The notes under the pieces were generated by a model, which saw only the letters and a program-made list of their open reading frames with translations, ran no database searches and had not been told where the DNA came from. A stretch of 64,000 nt of DNA from assembly GCA_040235505.1 (NCBI GenBank), contig JBECKW010000136.1:1-64000 (forward strand). The letters run 5' to 3'. The stretch comes from JBECKW01 sp040235505. GTDB lineage: Bacteria; Desulfobacterota; Desulfobacteria; Desulfobacterales; JAFDDL01. The position numbers and the translations under genes are program-made. Positions 1 through 9,465 of this stretch are shown in pieces (position 1 is the stretch's first letter; each line of letters begins with the position of its first letter).

Positions 1-794
1 CCGTCCTGGGGAAGCCGTTTTTCGGCAATGTTCATTTTTGCCATGACTTTAATCCTGGAGATCAGAGCCGGCTGAATCCATTTGGGGGGGGTGAGGAGAT
101 CATACAGAATGCCGTCCACCCGGTTCCGAACCTTGAAGCCGGTCTGGAAGGGCTCGATATGAATATCGCTGGCCCGCGACTTTATGGATTGCGTGAGAAT
201 GTGGTTGACCAGCTTGATGATGGGGGCATCGCTCGTATCGTCCAGCAGGTCGGCCGTATCTTCGATGGCATTCAGGATGGCACCGCTATCCTCTTCCATG
301 TTCTGAACCAGCTGCTCGGCGGAATCCCTGCGCATGTCGTAGCAGAGATTGATGGCGGAAAGGATCGATTCCCGGGTGGAAAGGACCGTATGGACACCGC
401 TGAGGCCAAGCATGCCGCCCAGGTCGTCAACCGCCTGAAAAGATGCAGGATCATTCAGGGCGATGATATAGGCATCCGAGGGATTTGCGTTTTCCGACTC
501 CGGAGTCTCCTTTCGAACCAGGGGAACCATGATGTGCTTTTTCAGAAACTGGATTGGCACTTTTTCAGCGAAATCGGTTTTGATCTGATCCAGAGGAAGA
601 TCCGCCCAGAAAGGATAGCGATAGATTTTTGCCAGAGTCTCCAGCAGCTGCAGCTCGGTAATGACCTTCTTTTTAAGCAGTTGCCGACCAACGGACATAC
701 CGTGCTCGGTTTCAAGCGCTTTGGCTTCCGCGAGCTGATCTTCCGTAAGATCCGCGATTTCTTTCAGTGCAATTGTAAAGGGTGTGTCTGCCAT
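1..794 (-). CDS. gspE: Type II secretion ATPase GspE, N-terminal part (cut by window edge)
   Basis: Translating the minus strand from the ATG at 794 gives an open frame of 264 codons that runs off the left edge. The first ~150 residues resemble the MshEN/T2SSE N-terminal domain that docks on GspL (MADTPFTIALKEIADLTEDQ, then a YRYPFW segment). From about residue 195 the conserved pre-ATPase region appears (APIIKLVN, SRASDIHIEP, VRNRVDGILYD). The Walker motifs lie beyond the edge. GspE is the cytoplasmic hexameric ATPase that powers pseudopilus assembly. It starts 5 nt after the gspD stop and is the last visible gene of the cluster. Identity is firm; completeness cannot be judged. Confidence 0.93.
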   Translation of the reverse strand, partial: MADTPFTIALKEIADLTEDQLAEAKALETEHGMSVGRQLLKKKVITELQLLETLAKIYRYPFWADLPLDQIKTDFAEKVPIQFLKKHIMVPLVRKETPESENANPSDAYIIALNDPASFQAVDDLGGMLGLSGVHTVLSTRESILSAINLCYDMRRDSAEQLVQNMEEDSGAILNAIEDTADLLDDTSDAPIIKLVNHILTQSIKSRASDIHIEPFQTGFKVRNRVDGILYDLLTPPKWIQPALISRIKVMAKMNIAEKRLPQD

Positions 795-799
795 GGGCG

Positions 800-2836
800 T
801 TACTCTGCGGATCCGGATTCGCTCGGTTTATTTTTGTCTTTGGTAATATTGCTCGGACCGTACAATTTGATCAAACCGGATTCTTCAGGGGTTAATTTTT
901 CTTGAACGTCGCTCGTTAGCCCAATCGCCTCGGATGGGTTTTTAACCACCCTGGGTGTAATAAAAATGTATAGATTTGTTTTATTGCCGGTTTGGGAATC
1001 GTATCGGAACAAATGGCCCAATATCGGGATACTCCCGAGAATCGGCATTTTTTTAACCGTGTTGGTGATGTTATCGTCGATAAGGCCCCCGATGACCAGC
1101 ATGTTCTGGTCTTGTACGATCACCGTGGTCTGTACGGTACGGTTCAGCGTGGTGGGGGTCGTGGTGATGTCGGTCGATGCATTGGACAAGGCGGAAAGCT
1201 CCTGATAGATCTCAAGCCGGACATTCCTGCCACTGCTGATGTGTGGTGTGATTTTCAGGGTCAGGCCCACATCTTTATACTCATATGAATTGTAAGTGTC
1301 ATTATTGGAGGTGGATGTCCGTGTCTGGTACGGAACCACCTTGCCGACAACAATGCTGGCCTCTTCATTGTCGGTGGCCAGGAGCTTCGGCGTCTGGAGT
1401 ATATGGACATCCTGGTTGGTCTGAAGAGCATTGATAAGTGCCCCCAGGTTCGGAATGGAGACGGTGCCTTGGGAAGTCGTGAGGTTGACACTGCCGGCCA
1501 CGACTCCAATGGCCATTCCATTAGTCGAAACGAGACTGGTGGGATCGAAACCGCCGGAGGCGCTGAAGCCGCCCCCCACAACGGCATTTTTTCCGTTGAT
1601 TGTGGTGTCGTCGAAGGCGGACCATTGAACTCCCAGTTCAAACGACTTGTCTACACTGACTTCCATGATCAGCGCTTCGATATAGACCATGGATCTGGGG
1701 ATATCGAGTTTCTCAATGATATCCTTAATCACGGCGTAATCAGCGTTGTCTGCGAAAATAATCAGGCTGTTGGTGGGTTTGTCGGCGGTAATGCTGATAT
1801 CGTTGGATACAAATACGGCCTCTTTTGCCCCTTTTTCAGAGGAAGCGGAAGCGGAAGCGGTGGATTCCTTTGGGAGTTCCTGAAGTACTTTTGCCATATC
1901 TTCGGCATTGGCATGAAGCAGGCTGTAGACATGTGCCTTCCCTGTCCCCTTCGGGGTATCCTTGTCCAGGAGGGTTATGAGCTGTTTGATCCGGGCTGTG
2001 TCGTCTTCGTTGGCGACAAAGATGATGGAATTGGTTCTTTCGTCCGATACAAACTCAAGCGTTTTCTGGGAAGCGTCCTTTTCCGAGGACATGGAGGTCT
2101 TGAATATGGACGAAAGGGTTTTGGTCAGCGTTTCGGCGTTCGCGTATAAAAGCGGAATCACCGATACTTCCCGGCCGATACCGGGCACGTCGATGGCCTT
2201 GAGTATACGCAGAAGGCGTTTGATATTGGACTCCACATCCGTAACAATCAGGGTGTTTGTGTCCGCATAAGAAAGAATGATGCTGTTTTTGGAGACCAGC
2301 GGGGTCAGAAGCGTTTTCACTTCCTTTGCATCGGCATAGGTCAAGGGGATCAGTTGGGTGATGAGTTTGTCCTCGGAAGACTTGATGGCGGCGGAAGGCC
2401 CCGAAGAAACTCTTGTCTCGATATTTTTCGAGCGTGCTTCTGAACTGGGAACGACCTTAATGGCCGCACCGGCGGGAACAAGGGCGTATCCATTGACTTC
2501 CAGAACCGACTCAAACAGTTGGTAGGCCTCCTGTACCGAAATTTTTTCCGGCGATATGACATTGACTTTTCCCCTGACATTGGAGTCGATGATAAACGTT
2601 TTACCAATCAGGGCGCTGATGGATTGAATCAGGACCGTAATGTCGGTATCCACCATATTGAATGTGACATATTTTTTCCCTTCGGAGGCCTTGTCGTTTT
2701 GCTGAACGACCACGGAAGAAGCTCCCTCGGCTGCAATTGCCTGCTGAAGATAAGACAGAGACAGGAAAATCAAACAAATTGACAGCAAAAGAATGAGTGG
2801 GGAAAAATGTGGTTTTAAATTAGCGCATCGCATCAT
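800..2836 (-). CDS. gspD: Type II secretion secretin GspD
   Basis: Outer-membrane secretin that forms the exit channel. After a signal peptide (hydrophobic LILLLSICLIFLSLSYL ending AIAA) come an N0 domain (VNVISPEKISVQEAYQLFES), repeated N1-N3 modules with the GxxANAE-type pattern, and a C-terminal secretin core (VVGKVVPYQT ... LVIGGLIDD ... LFIFITPRVV-like end). The frame is open up to 2911, but AAAAGGTGG lies just before the double ATG at 2836/2833, so a start there (about 678 residues) is preferred to the longer forms at 2851 or 2911. It lies between gspC and gspE. No pilotin gene is visible in the window. Confidence 0.93.
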   Translation of the reverse strand: MMRCANLKPHFSPLILLLSICLIFLSLSYLQQAIAAEGASSVVVQQNDKASEGKKYVTFNMVDTDITVLIQSISALIGKTFIIDSNVRGKVNVISPEKISVQEAYQLFESVLEVNGYALVPAGAAIKVVPSSEARSKNIETRVSSGPSAAIKSSEDKLITQLIPLTYADAKEVKTLLTPLVSKNSIILSYADTNTLIVTDVESNIKRLLRILKAIDVPGIGREVSVIPLLYANAETLTKTLSSIFKTSMSSEKDASQKTLEFVSDERTNSIIFVANEDDTARIKQLITLLDKDTPKGTGKAHVYSLLHANAEDMAKVLQELPKESTASASASSEKGAKEAVFVSNDISITADKPTNSLIIFADNADYAVIKDIIEKLDIPRSMVYIEALIMEVSVDKSFELGVQWSAFDDTTINGKNAVVGGGFSASGGFDPTSLVSTNGMAIGVVAGSVNLTTSQGTVSIPNLGALINALQTNQDVHILQTPKLLATDNEEASIVVGKVVPYQTRTSTSNNDTYNSYEYKDVGLTLKITPHISSGRNVRLEIYQELSALSNASTDITTTPTTLNRTVQTTVIVQDQNMLVIGGLIDDNITNTVKKMPILGSIPILGHLFRYDSQTGNKTNLYIFITPRVVKNPSEAIGLTSDVQEKLTPEESGLIKLYGPSNITKDKNKPSESGSAE

Positions 2837-2977
2837 ATGCCACCTTTTCATATAGCTACTTCGGTTTTTGGTGGTATTTCCGAATATAGTGTCGGATGAA
2901 AAAAATTGCATGCCATTATTACCTGTTGAATTTAATTATTATTCACGAAACCAGTTCGGCAAAGACCTATTCCGGAA

Positions 2978-3874
2978 TTACCGAATTCTGTATTCGATGT
3001 TGGTGTCGCGTCCTCTTCGCGTTATCGCCACATTGGCCGTGTCTGATGATTTCAGATCCTCATAAAGCTTGTATGCCTGATCAACGCTGGTCAGCGGCTG
3101 GCCGCCTACCGCGGTCAGGATATCGCCGTTTCGAAGGCCCATTCTCCTGAAAATGGAATTTGGTTTGATATTATTCAACAGAAGTCCCTGTTTGCCGTCC
3201 TGGTTATAGGGCTGGATATTGATCTGCCCCATGAGATCGGTAAGATTTTCCATGGCACTGTCCACCTGGGCGCGGCTCAGGCTGATTCGGCGCGTCGATG
3301 TGGATCCCGCAGCCGTGGCGGTGCTTGAGGTCCGGGCGGTAATTGAGGTCGATCGTTGCGAAGTGGAGGAGGTGGTCGACGATCGTTCTTCAAGTTCGAG
3401 AATCTCGTCTTTCCCGGCCACCGAAAGCACCACTTTGTCCGTAAGAATCATCTTTACCGTTGCGTTTTGTATCGTGTCATTGACCTTATAGAGATTCTGC
3501 TTGTGATCTTTTTCATCTTCGATAAAGGCATAAGAATTTTCGGGATCCCCCGCCACGGTTCCCCGCAGTTTAAGTTTCAATTGAGTTTCCTGCAGGGTGT
3601 TGAGCATTAACTTTGAAGCTGGTTTTGCCGATGTCTTATGGGTATGGAAAAGATCTCGCTGGGCAATAATCCCGAAATCTGAGAAAGGCGGCACCGCGAC
3701 TTTCGCATTGGATGCCGCAGCACTTTGAACGGTGGGCACAGGGGTAATCGTATCGAGGCTGGAGGTAAAAACGGCATATACACCGCTAACTCCCACGTAA
3801 ACCGCCAGGGCGATCAATATCAGATCTGTAAGGAGAAAAAGCCGTTTAATTAGCATGGTCCCAATGTTTTTCAA
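2978..3874 (-). CDS. gspC: Type II secretion inner-membrane protein GspC
   Basis: Bitopic inner-membrane protein that links the inner platform to the secretin. It has one N-terminal membrane segment (LFLLTDLILIALAVYVGVSG), a homology region at about residues 70-150 (LKLRGTVAG, NLYKVNDTI) that binds GspD N0, a Ser/Thr-rich linker, and a C-terminal PDZ domain (FRRMGLRNGDILTAVGGQPL). The first codon at 3874 is TTG and overlaps the gspN stop (TTGA). An ATG at 3856 just before LIKRLF is an equally good start. The PDZ type is typical of many T2SSs outside the Vibrio/Xanthomonas coiled-coil variant. Confidence 0.88.
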   Translation of the reverse strand: MKNIGTMLIKRLFLLTDLILIALAVYVGVSGVYAVFTSSLDTITPVPTVQSAAASNAKVAVPPFSDFGIIAQRDLFHTHKTSAKPASKLMLNTLQETQLKLKLRGTVAGDPENSYAFIEDEKDHKQNLYKVNDTIQNATVKMILTDKVVLSVAGKDEILELEERSSTTSSTSQRSTSITARTSSTATAAGSTSTRRISLSRAQVDSAMENLTDLMGQINIQPYNQDGKQGLLLNNIKPNSIFRRMGLRNGDILTAVGGQPLTSVDQAYKLYEDLKSSDTANVAITRRGRDTNIEYRIR

Positions 3875-4704
3875 CGTGTTGAAACGAGTGTCAATTTTGG
3901 ATTTTCAAACGTTTCGGTTGCTTTAAATGTTAAGACGTTTATCCCCGAAAATTTCGAAGATTGCAAGGGCGTGACCGAAATGTCAAGGTCCAGCTCGCTT
4001 CGAGATAATGGGGTTTCAAAATATATATTTCCGTTAACGGTCCCGGTCATTTCCGGCCCGACAAGATTCCCTCCCTGTATGTCAAGATTGTCCCCGTCAA
4101 AATCGAGATCAGCTTCGATACTGTCAAAATCCAGGCGCTTCATATCTAGAAATGAAAAAGGCGGCACAAAGTTGCAATCGGATACAGAAATATGCCCCCC
4201 AAAGGCCGGCTGATTCATCGATGAAGCATCCAGATGAAAATTGCCCGAAAGCGATCCGGAAAGTGCGGAACTGGTTTGTTTCCGAACAGCAGGAATCTGT
4301 TCGAGTTGTATTCCCGAGAAAGAACCTGTTGCGGAAATAACCGGGCTGTCGCCGCTCATAACGGCCGAAAGAGTACCCGATATCATGCCATGATACGCCA
4401 CGCCTTTAAATGAAAATATCTTGGTGGAAAAAAGAAGCGTACGCCACCGGGGCGTCAGCTTCAGGCGATCCATGGAGAAGAGTATCGTGCCGTCACTGGA
4501 AAATGACACATCTCCAAATGACAGCGCAGGTGGAAAAGCAAGTCGAAGCGAACCGATGGTCACCTGTACATTCGGAACATTCTGTTGGATCCGGTTGGCT
4601 ATGTCATTCCGGACGGCATCCGCCGGAAAAAGCAGATAAAGCAAAACAAGTCCCGTCAGAAGGATGTAAAAAATAAAAAGAATTTTTTTTCGAGTGCCTG
4701 TCAT
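3871..4704 (-). CDS. gspN: Type II secretion protein GspN
   Basis: 277 residues with one N-terminal membrane helix (ILFIFYILLTGLVLLYLLF), then a beta-rich periplasmic part with AsmA-like features (LRLAFPPALSFGDVSFSSDG). This matches the GspN form found in Desulfobacterota, where gspN sits between gspM and gspC. Its role is not well defined; it is thought to assist the inner-membrane platform. It overlaps gspC by 4 nt. No clear Shine-Dalgarno precedes the ATG, and the 72-nt gap after gspM holds a weak GTCGG/CCGAC stem. The family call rests on position plus general architecture, so it is less firm than for its neighbours. Confidence 0.8.
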   Translation of the reverse strand: MTGTRKKILFIFYILLTGLVLLYLLFPADAVRNDIANRIQQNVPNVQVTIGSLRLAFPPALSFGDVSFSSDGTILFSMDRLKLTPRWRTLLFSTKIFSFKGVAYHGMISGTLSAVMSGDSPVISATGSFSGIQLEQIPAVRKQTSSALSGSLSGNFHLDASSMNQPAFGGHISVSDCNFVPPFSFLDMKRLDFDSIEADLDFDGDNLDIQGGNLVGPEMTGTVNGNIYFETPLSRSELDLDISVTPLQSSKFSGINVLTFKATETFENPKLTLVSTR

Positions 4705-4776
4705 TTGGGTTATGCGTTACCTGTTGTTTTAAAATATGGTTGTCGGACGGTCTGAATGCACTTGCCGACGGCCTTT

Positions 4777-5301
4777 TTATGATTCAATGGTTTCGACTTG
4801 CAGCGTCACGTCGATATACCCTGCCGGTTTGCTGGTTTCGGAAATGGCCATTCTTCTGACATACAGGTTGTTTCCGGAATATTCAACGCGGTAGAGATAG
4901 TTGGCAAGCTGCTCCATGGTAATTGCTTCGATTTTAAGTTTCAGTATTGCAATTTTAACATCCGAAACGGTGCTGGAAGAGGGCTTCATGCTGGATACGT
5001 TCTCTTTAATCCCGACTTCACCGGCAAGCTGATCTAAAAAAGAAAAGAGCGAAAAGTTTTTATCCCGCCGGGTAAGTTCGGATTTCACGAGCTGGGCATT
5101 TTTTTCGAGGACGAGATATTCTGATTGAAGAGACTGCATTTGCTGAAGTTCTTCCGTCTTGTCGGCCAGAGAACGGATCAGGCGATCCCGTTTATGCAGG
5201 AGCGGGAATATGATTAGCTGGAAAAAGAGAAGCACCACCAAAAAAACAACTCCCCCGATAACGTAATTTTTTTCGCGCCGGTTCAAATTGACGGGTTTCA
5301 T
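4777..5301 (-). CDS. gspM: Type II secretion protein GspM (PilO-like)
   Basis: 174 residues with a short cytoplasmic start (MKPVNLNRREKNYVIGG), one membrane helix (VVFLVVLLFFQLIIFPLL), a coiled coil rich in Leu, Glu and Gln, and a C-terminal ferredoxin-like domain. This is the GspM/PilO layout, which partners GspL in the inner-membrane platform. Its ATG overlaps the gspL stop by 4 nt (ATGA), implying translational coupling. Sequence conservation in this family is low, so the call depends on architecture and on its place directly after gspL. Confidence 0.82.
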   Translation of the reverse strand: MKPVNLNRREKNYVIGGVVFLVVLLFFQLIIFPLLHKRDRLIRSLADKTEELQQMQSLQSEYLVLEKNAQLVKSELTRRDKNFSLFSFLDQLAGEVGIKENVSSMKPSSSTVSDVKIAILKLKIEAITMEQLANYLYRVEYSGNNLYVRRMAISETSKPAGYIDVTLQVETIES

Positions 5302-6758
5302 GAAGATTTCTCCCGGTTTGTTTCTATTCGCAGTTTAAAGCGTATTGAATTTCCTTCCCTGGAAGAGGTGGGGGTAACTGAAGCGACGCCTTTGATCTTT
5401 TCGATTTTGGATTTAATTTCATCCACCAGGTTGAAAGACGACGTGGTGCCGTCTATATAAATTCCGTCTTCCTCAAAATTGAGTTTTGAAAAGCTGACAT
5501 CCGCATTTGAAGGAATGCTTCGGCTGATATCCCTGAGAAGGTCGATTGCCCGGACCTGGGACTGCGAATTCCCTGAACTGAAGGTAGCCTTTTTAAGGGC
5601 ATCTATCTGGGTTTGCATCTGATGAACCGCATAATCGGTATTTGGATTATTAGGGAAGTGAAGTTTAAATATTTCCGTAATACGGGATGTCAACCGATCC
5701 ACGCTTGTTTGTGTCATATGTATTTGGGTCAGAATACCGGCGATCCAGAGGAGGAGAACCACACCGGCAATCACCGATGTCCGGACCAGCCTGTCACGAT
5801 ATTCCGAAATACGGTTTTTAGCCGCCAGCGGTCCTTTTCGAAAATTCATCCCTTTGAAACCTTCAATGAGGTACAGGGCGCATGACAGTGACCCGTTAAA
5901 AGAAGATCGAGGGGAAAAGAAATCTTTTTCGACCTGGGGGGGCACTTCACAATGTGCCGGCAGCGGCAAATCAAGCGTTTCGACCGACACGGCAGAGACC
6001 GTTTCCAGCTGTTTCGGGAACTTTTCGTCCGGAAAACCGTTGATGATAATATGGGAAGGTGAGACCTTTATCTCGAAAAGAGATTCGAATCCGGCGATGC
6101 TTCGCTGGATGTGTCCCCAGACATAGATTGCGGATTTCGCCTGGGACTGGGGCAGGGGGAACGAACGGACAAGCGATATTGCTCCTGAAAACAGAAGATA
6201 GAGCGAACAGATTTCACCATCGAAATCGATCATCACGAGGGTTTCTTTATCGAAATATTTGTTGCATATCCAAGAAGCTGCGCCGTATCCGCAAGGGAAG
6301 ACGACGCCCGGTGAAACGCCGGATTCCTCGAGCGTATCGAGAATACTTTTAAGCTTTTCGGTTTCGATACAGGCGGCAATAATCCGGGTCTCGCCCCCCG
6401 CTCCCGGAAGAGAGATTTTATTGAAATCGATCAGAAGCTCTTCAACCGGAAGGGGAATAACGGACTCGAGCTCATAGGGCAGCATCTGTTGAATCTTTTT
6501 GTTTTCCCCAAAAGGCACGGAAACGTTGCGGTAAAAGAACCGGCTGGAGGGCAGCGACATGGCGCAGACGCAGTCGCGCAAATCCATTTCAGCGGAAATG
6601 ACTGAAAGGGCGTGCGACAGTTTTTCCTGAAAACTTCCCTCTCCGGGGAAGGACGTATGACCGAAACCGACAATGGCGCATTTCTTCAAACCGGTTTCCA
6701 TCAGAACTGCGGTTGCCGAAGAGGATCGTATGTCAAGTCCCAGTACTTTTCTGCTCAT
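5298..6758 (-). CDS. gspL: Type II secretion protein GspL (PilM/PilN-like)
   Basis: 486 residues. The N-terminal half is an actin-like PilM/GspL cytoplasmic domain that docks GspE (VLGLDIRSSSATAVLME; later FDGEICSLYLLF). A single membrane helix lies near residue 335 (VIAGVVLLLWIAGILTQIHM), followed by a periplasmic coiled coil and a PilN-like ferredoxin fold (LNFEEDGIYIDGTTSSFNLV). It behaves as a natural PilM-PilN fusion. A good Shine-Dalgarno (AGGTAAG) lies ahead of the ATG, 14 nt after the gspK stop. Confidence 0.88.
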   Translation of the reverse strand: MSRKVLGLDIRSSSATAVLMETGLKKCAIVGFGHTSFPGEGSFQEKLSHALSVISAEMDLRDCVCAMSLPSSRFFYRNVSVPFGENKKIQQMLPYELESVIPLPVEELLIDFNKISLPGAGGETRIIAACIETEKLKSILDTLEESGVSPGVVFPCGYGAASWICNKYFDKETLVMIDFDGEICSLYLLFSGAISLVRSFPLPQSQAKSAIYVWGHIQRSIAGFESLFEIKVSPSHIIINGFPDEKFPKQLETVSAVSVETLDLPLPAHCEVPPQVEKDFFSPRSSFNGSLSCALYLIEGFKGMNFRKGPLAAKNRISEYRDRLVRTSVIAGVVLLLWIAGILTQIHMTQTSVDRLTSRITEIFKLHFPNNPNTDYAVHQMQTQIDALKKATFSSGNSQSQVRAIDLLRDISRSIPSNADVSFSKLNFEEDGIYIDGTTSSFNLVDEIKSKIEKIKGVASVTPTSSREGNSIRFKLRIETNREKSS

Positions 6759-6772
6759 TTCTTACCTATATG

Positions 6773-7855
6773 CTAATTTATTTCCCAATTCAAGACCCTG
6801 CAACGCCATTTACCTGTCTTTTCAATCATTTCTCTCTGGACAACGGCAACAGTGGTCAGGGACGACCCTTCCAGGGTCGCCGTGGCGGTGATTCGGAACA
6901 GGTCGCTGGCATTGGTTATAATATCGGCATTGATAGTGATATCCTCAAGTCCGGGTATTTTCTTATACCATGTGGTAGAAGAGAGATCGTTCACATATCC
7001 CTCTTCATCCGATTCCAAACGGTAGTCAACCATGTCCTGGGCATAGGATTCGTAGCCGTCCGGAAGAATTGCCGCCAGCGTCAGCAGACCGGCGGTATCG
7101 ATATTTATCTTTCCGTCAAAGGTATATTCATGATCCCCGGTCGCTACGGCGCCATAGACGGTCAGCAGGTCCGAGATTTGCGGCATACCCCCGCCCCCTG
7201 CGAAAAGCTCGGGGGGAAACCCCTTGATTCTTTTAAGATCGTCAAGATTGTCGATGGGGGCGTTCCGACATTCATAAGGTGGTTCCAGATTCATATAGTA
7301 GGAAGATTCGGCGCCGCTCATACCCGTAATGGCATCGTCGTCTCCGGAATCGATCCAATCTTTCAGAGAGTCGATCATGACCGAAGGCTCCATGTCCTGG
7401 AAAGGTTCATAATGGGCGACGATAAATTCAAGGAGGCGGGTCCAGAGTTGTTCCTGAGATTGATTGAAATCATTTCCGGGAAGCGACACCAGCGAATTCA
7501 CCTGAATCCGGCCTCGTTCGTCGCTGATGACGACGGAAACCTCCCCGTCGTCAAAAGGGATATCCGACATGGCCTCTGCAACCTTTTCAGGATTTGCCCA
7601 GTCCTCCTGTACGGAATCGATCTTTGAATCCATCTTGTCTTTTGAGAGCATCGCCATGGCCATCTGGACACCGGCGGCGGCCATCTGCGAAAGGGTTGTC
7701 CGACGGTATGAATTGACGCTTGAATCATAGGCGGCGTTCATTTTCTGAAAAAGGGCCACGGCTAGCGCCACCAGGACGGCAGTCACTGTCAGGGCGACAA
7801 TCAAGGCAATACCATTCTGGTTTTTAATCGACTTTAGCGGATTCATCATATTCAT
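6773..7855 (-). CDS. gspK: Minor pseudopilin GspK
   Basis: 360 residues starting with a prepilin-type leader (QNGIALIVALTVTAVLVAL); the residue at +5 is not the usual Glu, as is normal for GspK. The large globular domain contains the family's helix-hairpin-helix-like region (IDNLDDLKRIKGFPPELF) and ends with the conserved processing of small beta strands. GspK caps the pseudopilus tip with GspI and GspJ. It overlaps the gspJ stop by 4 nt (ATGA). The length is typical of the family (300-370). Confidence 0.9.
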   Translation of the reverse strand: MNMMNPLKSIKNQNGIALIVALTVTAVLVALAVALFQKMNAAYDSSVNSYRRTTLSQMAAAGVQMAMAMLSKDKMDSKIDSVQEDWANPEKVAEAMSDIPFDDGEVSVVISDERGRIQVNSLVSLPGNDFNQSQEQLWTRLLEFIVAHYEPFQDMEPSVMIDSLKDWIDSGDDDAITGMSGAESSYYMNLEPPYECRNAPIDNLDDLKRIKGFPPELFAGGGGMPQISDLLTVYGAVATGDHEYTFDGKINIDTAGLLTLAAILPDGYESYAQDMVDYRLESDEEGYVNDLSSTTWYKKIPGLEDITINADIITNASDLFRITATATLEGSSLTTVAVVQREMIEKTGKWRCRVLNWEIN

Positions 7856-8535
7856 GCCACATTTTCGCGATGCACAGGGACGTAAATACGGGTACTGAAA
7901 ACCGTCGGGGCATCTTTATCACCAATTTTAAGAACAATCTGTATCGATATGGGGGTAGCATAATGAAACTCCGATGATTCGGAATCCCACTCATCGCTCT
8001 CCTCTCCGTCGTCATTAAAAAACGTGACTGAAAAGCCCTGAAGATTTTTGCATATAATCGGATCTGATTTTTTTTCCTCGAATGTTTCATATGGATAGAG
8101 CTGGTCTGCGCGACGAAGAACACACTCTCCGTCCTCGAGGGTCGTCACATAATAGACAATTTCAGCGACCCCCTCACGTTTCTGATTCGTGAAAGAGAAA
8201 TGGGCCTGGGACGTGAATCTGAAACGGGAAACCGTTTTTCCGTCCACGAATTCGCTGCTGCCCTCGACACGGTAGGGATCGGTGGAATCCCTGAGATTCG
8301 CCTGTTTATACTGCGGCGGAATTTTTACGTACATCTCTTCGATGTCCGTAACAATCCTGGACATACAATGCTGCCCCATCTCGTATTGGACCGTGCCATT
8401 TGCAAGGGTATCGGTTGACGTGGAAAGACTCCTGAAAGAACCGAACAGGACCGTAAAGAGTATGGAAAAAATAAAGATGGCCACCAGTATTTCAATTAGA
8501 GTGAAACCTCGGCCGTCAAATGTTTTCATTCCCAT
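7852..8535 (-). CDS. gspJ: Minor pseudopilin GspJ
   Basis: 227 residues with a textbook prepilin signal (GRGFTLIEILVAIFIFSILF), cleaved before Phe by prepilin peptidase GspO, which is not encoded in this window. The C-terminal domain is beta-rich as in GspJ. It sits in the usual H-I-J-K order, 5 nt after gspI, and is translationally coupled to gspK. It is a component of the pseudopilus tip complex. Confidence 0.9.
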   Translation of the reverse strand: MGMKTFDGRGFTLIEILVAIFIFSILFTVLFGSFRSLSTSTDTLANGTVQYEMGQHCMSRIVTDIEEMYVKIPPQYKQANLRDSTDPYRVEGSSEFVDGKTVSRFRFTSQAHFSFTNQKREGVAEIVYYVTTLEDGECVLRRADQLYPYETFEEKKSDPIICKNLQGFSVTFFNDDGEESDEWDSESSEFHYATPISIQIVLKIGDKDAPTVFSTRIYVPVHRENVA

Positions 8536-8540
8536 TGCAG

Positions 8541-8942
8541 CTATGGCTCCTCGTCAAAAAAGAAATATGTTCGAAGATGATAAGTTTCGCTCTGGTCTTC
8601 CGATTGGATGTCTATATCTATTTTTTTCAGCCTGTTTGCGGTTTCATCCAATGCGTCCGATTCCACATCCGAGATTTCCGATTTCCAGGTGAAACCGGGA
8701 TAATTATCTCCGAAATCACCACTGTCGGATGTCGATATGTCTTTGGGTGTCGAAATGATTTCGGACATTTTCATATCGGCAAGCATTGGAGCGATGATGT
8801 TGAATCGCGCCCGGGTTCCAAGTGCAATGTTCTGGGATTGGAGCTGAAAAATGGAGACCAGAACAATAGCGACAATGGAAAATGCAATCATGACTTCGAG
8901 AAACGTAAAGCCGGATTCAGTTTTGAATGTCAACATACCCAT
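8541..8942 (-). CDS. gspI: Minor pseudopilin GspI
   Basis: 133 residues with a prepilin signal (SGFTFLEVMIAFSIVAIVLV) and a short C-terminal domain, the normal size for GspI. It overlaps the end of gspH by 26 nt in another frame. An in-frame ATG two codons later (8936) is an alternative start. It forms the tip complex with GspJ and GspK and is thought to nucleate assembly. Confidence 0.9.
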   Translation of the reverse strand: MGMLTFKTESGFTFLEVMIAFSIVAIVLVSIFQLQSQNIALGTRARFNIIAPMLADMKMSEIISTPKDISTSDSGDFGDNYPGFTWKSEISDVESDALDETANRLKKIDIDIQSEDQSETYHLRTYFFFDEEP

Positions 8943-9465
8943 CGGCTGTTTCCACCTGGGTTAAAAAGGGTTCAAAGAAAAACGATCGGCGGTCTCCACC
9001 ATCTTTCTCGATATGAAGAACGGCTTTATCCGAGTATCCCTTTGGATAAAAACAGATCTGGGCATCTCCCGACTGAATGCTTTCGCCGTTGGAGTAGATA
9101 ACGTCAATGATATGAATCGAGTCGGGAACAGAAAACCCCTTTTTCATGGACGAAAGCATTTGCTCTTCCGACATGCTGGTGCTTGAAAACCACAACTGGT
9201 GGTTGTCCATGTCCACATGTAACGCATAGATTTGGGATTCGGATACGGCTTTCGCTTTATATTTCGGAACTTGCAGCAGAATCCATTGGGATGTTTCGCG
9301 CATGTCGTCGTTGAAGATATGTTCAAAATTGGGAAGCGCCACAAACATCATGATCACGATAAGGGCCATCACAACGACAAGCTCAATCAAGGTGAAGCCG
9401 TTCGGACGGGGCTTATCTTTTCCTTCTGAAGAAGGAAAGCATCTGCAAAATGACATGCCGGTCAC
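8917..9465 (-). CDS. gspH: Minor pseudopilin GspH
   Basis: 182 residues. The start codon is GTG, overlapping the gspG stop (GTGA); ATG three codons further is an alternative. The leader is long for a pseudopilin (about 24 residues before GFTLIELVVVMALIVIMMFV). It then has the N-terminal helix and a beta-rich domain typical of GspH. It is probably an adapter between the tip complex and the GspG shaft. Confidence 0.88.
   Translation of the reverse strand: MTGMSFCRCFPSSEGKDKPRPNGFTLIELVVVMALIVIMMFVALPNFEHIFNDDMRETSQWILLQVPKYKAKAVSESQIYALHVDMDNHQLWFSSTSMSEEQMLSSMKKGFSVPDSIHIIDVIYSNGESIQSGDAQICFYPKGYSDKAVLHIEKDGGDRRSFFFEPFLTQVETADGYVDIQN

Noticed and set aside
159..905. 248-residue open frame on the plus strand, antisense to gspE/gspD
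   Set aside because: The minus strand codes for unmistakable GspE and GspD motifs; the plus-strand product has no recognisable domain.
1403..2149. 248-residue plus-strand frame inside gspD
   Set aside because: Antisense shadow of the secretin repeats; low-complexity Gly-rich product.
4740..4775. GTCGG/CCGAC stem with five T on the plus strand between gspM and gspN
   Set aside because: The T-run is on the wrong strand for the operon and the loop is long; at most a minor intercistronic stem.
6713..7627. 304-residue plus-strand frame
   Set aside because: Antisense to gspK, whose pseudopilin signal and couplings are clear.
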